From assembly GCA_029856615.1 (NCBI GenBank), contig JAHKLF010000099.1:1-6205 (forward strand): DNA of 6,205 bases, read 5' to 3'. The stretch is from Candidatus Njordarchaeota archaeon. GTDB lineage: Archaea; Asgardarchaeota; Njordarchaeia; Njordarchaeales; Njordarchaeaceae. A program made the translations under genes and the position numbers. The notes beneath the pieces were generated by a model that was given only the letters and a program-made list of their open reading frames with translations, did no database searches and was not told where the DNA came from. Shown piece after piece: positions 4,491 to 6,205 of the stretch (positions within the stretch are counted from its first letter, which is position 1; each line of letters opens with the position of its first letter).

Positions 4491-5735
4491 TCATGCTCTC
4501 GACTTCTTCTTCTCAAAGTATTCACGCATTCTTCCTAAACCTTCTTCTAGAACATTTGGTGATTCTACAACAGGGGCAAATGAAAGTCTTAACCAGCCGT
4601 CGAATCCATTAAAGTCAACTCCTGGGGCTAAAGCAACTTGATATTGATGAATAAGCTCTAGCCAGATTTTCTTTGAATCCTTATCATATTTTGATACGTC
4701 GAAGAAGACATAGAATCCTCCCCTTGGCTCTAAAACCTTAATATCTGGTATTTTCTCTAATAGCTCGACCGTATATTTAGCTGCTCTAGCATATTTTTGC
4801 GCTCCTTTCCTATAAAATTCACGCAAGCTAGTTAATGCTTTGGTATCATTAAATAAACTAGCAAGTACCATCTGTATTAGACTCACAGGAGCTAACGTTC
4901 GGGCTTGTTCGATAGTATCTAATGCTCTTACCAAATTCTCTGGCAGAATGAGATAGGATGCGCGCCATCCTGGCGTTCTCAGTTCTTTACTTAACGTGCA
5001 ACTCCAGATGTCATATTCTCCCACTGGTTTTGAGAAATATTTAGGCACATCCTTCTCAAAAATAAAGGCTCTATAAGCTACATCAAATAGGATATAAAAT
5101 TCTCTTTCTTCAGCTAGATCTAATAGAGAATTAATGATGGCATCTTCCCAAATCTGTCCATCTGGATTGCCAGGTATTGTAATGATGACCAGTTTTGTAT
5201 TCTCTGTTAAGACATTCTGAAATTCATCTAAGTCAGGAGAAAAAATCCCTTCCTCCGAAATTATTCGCCAATATTTTATTTTGACACCAAGCTTCGTTTC
5301 CAATTGTAATTGTCTCTCATAATTTAGGTAACCCGGAGAAGTAAGTATTACTTCATCATTTGGATTCAGTATAGCTAAGAAAATTGCCCCGATTTGCTCC
5401 GTACTACCTAAGCCGAATACTATGTTATCAACATTTATTCTTCTTCCCCAAATTTCTCTCTCATAATTCACCACCGCTTCACGAATATCTGGGAAACCTA
5501 GTGTTGGGGAATACCTAGCCGCTCGTAACCAGAGATCATCCCTCTCGATTACTTCTCTCATTTTCTCTCTTAATATTTCTGGGGGCTTATCTTGAGGCCA
5601 CCCCCCAGCTAAATATATTAATTTTCTAGGCCATTTCTCGGGATGCTTTTCAAATTCTGCTACTAAACTCATTATTTCTCTAATTGAAGAAGGATGATCG
5701 ATCATCCATTTAGCAATATCGCTTAATTTTACCAT
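4491..5735 (-). CDS. Class I/II PLP-dependent aminotransferase
   Basis: A 414-aa fold-type I aminotransferase, full length for the family. PLP-site residues are all present: GLGSTEQIG (108-116, cofactor phosphate loop), PGYLNY (134-139, stacking tyrosine region), PGNPDG with N190, FDVAYR with D218 and Y221, SCTLSK with K250 (Schiff-base lysine), PGWR with R258 (phosphate), and WLRLSFA with R383 (substrate carboxylate). The substrate is not evident: archaeal members of this subgroup act on aspartate, aromatic or branched-chain amino acids or kynurenine, and nothing nearby decides. ATG 5735 is preceded six bases upstream by GGGTGA (5747-5742) and overlaps the ftsY stop by 7 bases, so the two are co-transcribed and translationally coupled, with no obvious shared function. 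Confidence 0.88.
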   Translation of the reverse strand: MVKLSDIAKWMIDHPSSIREIMSLVAEFEKHPEKWPRKLIYLAGGWPQDKPPEILREKMREVIERDDLWLRAARYSPTLGFPDIREAVVNYEREIWGRRINVDNIVFGLGSTEQIGAIFLAILNPNDEVILTSPGYLNYERQLQLETKLGVKIKYWRIISEEGIFSPDLDEFQNVLTENTKLVIITIPGNPDGQIWEDAIINSLLDLAEEREFYILFDVAYRAFIFEKDVPKYFSKPVGEYDIWSCTLSKELRTPGWRASYLILPENLVRALDTIEQARTLAPVSLIQMVLASLFNDTKALTSLREFYRKGAQKYARAAKYTVELLEKIPDIKVLEPRGGFYVFFDVSKYDKDSKKIWLELIHQYQVALAPGVDFNGFDGWLRLSFAPVVESPNVLEEGLGRMREYFEKKKSRA

Positions 5736-6205
5736 TTATTTTCACCCAGGATATTTTTGACGAACCATTTAGGGTTAAATGGAGCAAGATCATAATATTT
5801 TTGACCAATACCTACATAAATTATTGGTGCTCTTGTGATATATGTGAGCGTAAGCGCAGCCCCACCTTTTACATCAGCATCTACCTTAGTCAATATATTC
5901 CCATCAACCCCAACATGTTTTGTAAATTGCTCCGCTTGAATAACTAAGTCATTTCCCGCTAATGCATCTACTACTAAAATTTTCATATCAGGATTTGCTA
6001 CCCTAGCAATTTTTCTCATTTCTTCCATTAAATTTATGTTTGTGCCTAATCTACCCGCAGTATCAATTAATACGGCATCTTTTCTCTTAGCAACCGCATG
6101 AGATATAGCATCATATGCAACTGATGCTGGATCGCTCTTATATGATCGCTTTATTATTGTCACTCCTATCGCCTTCGCATGTTTTTCTAATTGCTCAATT
6201 GATCC
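5729..6205 (-). CDS. ftsY: Signal recognition particle receptor FtsY, C-terminal part
   Basis: The 5' end is cut by the window: the frame is open to base 6205, so the GTG at 6163 is internal and not a start. The visible 158 residues are the second half of the SRP GTPase G domain: a segment like the FtsY 'IEQLE.HAK.LGV', AYDAI, DTAGR (fragment residues 48-52, G3), the LAGND insertion-box end, TKVDAD (106-111, G4), GGAAL and the closing DLAPFNPKWFVKNILG. DADVKGGAAL and the DL-PF ending separate FtsY from the paralogue Ffh/SRP54. FtsY docks the SRP-ribosome complex at the membrane translocon. The N-terminal NG half and any membrane-binding region lie outside the window. Confidence 0.92.
   Translation of the reverse strand, partial: GSIEQLEKHAKAIGVTIIKRSYKSDPASVAYDAISHAVAKRKDAVLIDTAGRLGTNINLMEEMRKIARVANPDMKILVVDALAGNDLVIQAEQFTKHVGVDGNILTKVDADVKGGAALTLTYITRAPIIYVGIGQKYYDLAPFNPKWFVKNILGENKW

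Noticed and set aside
6161..6163. GTG as the start of a short GTPase-like gene
   Set aside because: The frame continues without a stop to the window edge with FtsY-like residues, so this is an internal valine codon of a truncated gene.
1..6205. CRISPR array, insertion sequence, integration site or defence locus
   Set aside because: No repeated spacer-like units, terminal inverted repeats, transposase motifs or duplicated tRNA 3' end were seen. The tRNA is followed by ordinary intergenic sequence, not an integrase.

Overview
The window reads as archaeal, most likely from an AT-rich thermophilic member of the Thermoproteota (crenarchaeal type). The evidence is a chain of archaeal and eukaryote-like genes (Gar1, a Brix-domain protein, the KEOPS subunit Pcc1, prefoldin beta, DUF3194), a tRNA gene with two introns and an encoded CCA, TATA boxes in front of the transcription units, and GAGG/GGTG-type ribosome-binding sites. 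I cannot resolve the lineage further from the sequence alone.

Layout. At the left edge (2-178, +) is the C-terminal end of an unrecognised gene. It converges, with only 2 bases between stops, on a small orphan gene on the - strand (181-438) that has a textbook Shine-Dalgarno and a GTG start. Bases 441-805 hold no ordinary gene. They contain a strong TATA-like element at 554-565 with a possible 22-codon leaderless reading frame at 589-657, and the probable promoter of the tRNA. Bases 806-929 are a tRNA-Phe(GAA) gene interrupted twice: a 29-nt intron at the non-canonical position 30/31 and a 16-nt intron at the canonical 37/38. A hairpin followed by a T-rich run (964-997) lies behind it. Bases 998-1203 carry the promoter and leader of the next operon.

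The main operon (1204-4463, +) is packed: each gene overlaps or nearly touches the next. The order is a cyclophilin-like-fold DUF369-type protein, Gar1 (H/ACA snoRNP), a Brix/Imp4-like ribosome biogenesis factor, Pcc1 (KEOPS, tRNA t6A synthesis), prefoldin beta (chaperone), a DUF3194 protein and a DHH/DHHA1 phosphoesterase. The theme is making and modifying rRNA and tRNA and folding new protein, so the set looks like a core information-processing operon. In many archaeal genomes I would expect ribosomal protein L37Ae and the RNA polymerase P subunit near the Brix-Pcc1-prefoldin block; they are absent here and Gar1 sits in that place (from memory, not searched).

The right side is on the - strand: the 3' part of ftsY (SRP receptor GTPase), cut by the window edge, overlaps by 7 bases a class I/II PLP-dependent aminotransferase (4491-5735), which converges on the DHH gene with a 27-bp gap. 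No CRISPR array, insertion sequence or defence system is visible. The most distinctive element is the double-intron tRNA-Phe gene, whose first intron shows an exact bulge-helix-bulge motif and a hairpin loop that imitates a tRNA-Met anticodon loop.
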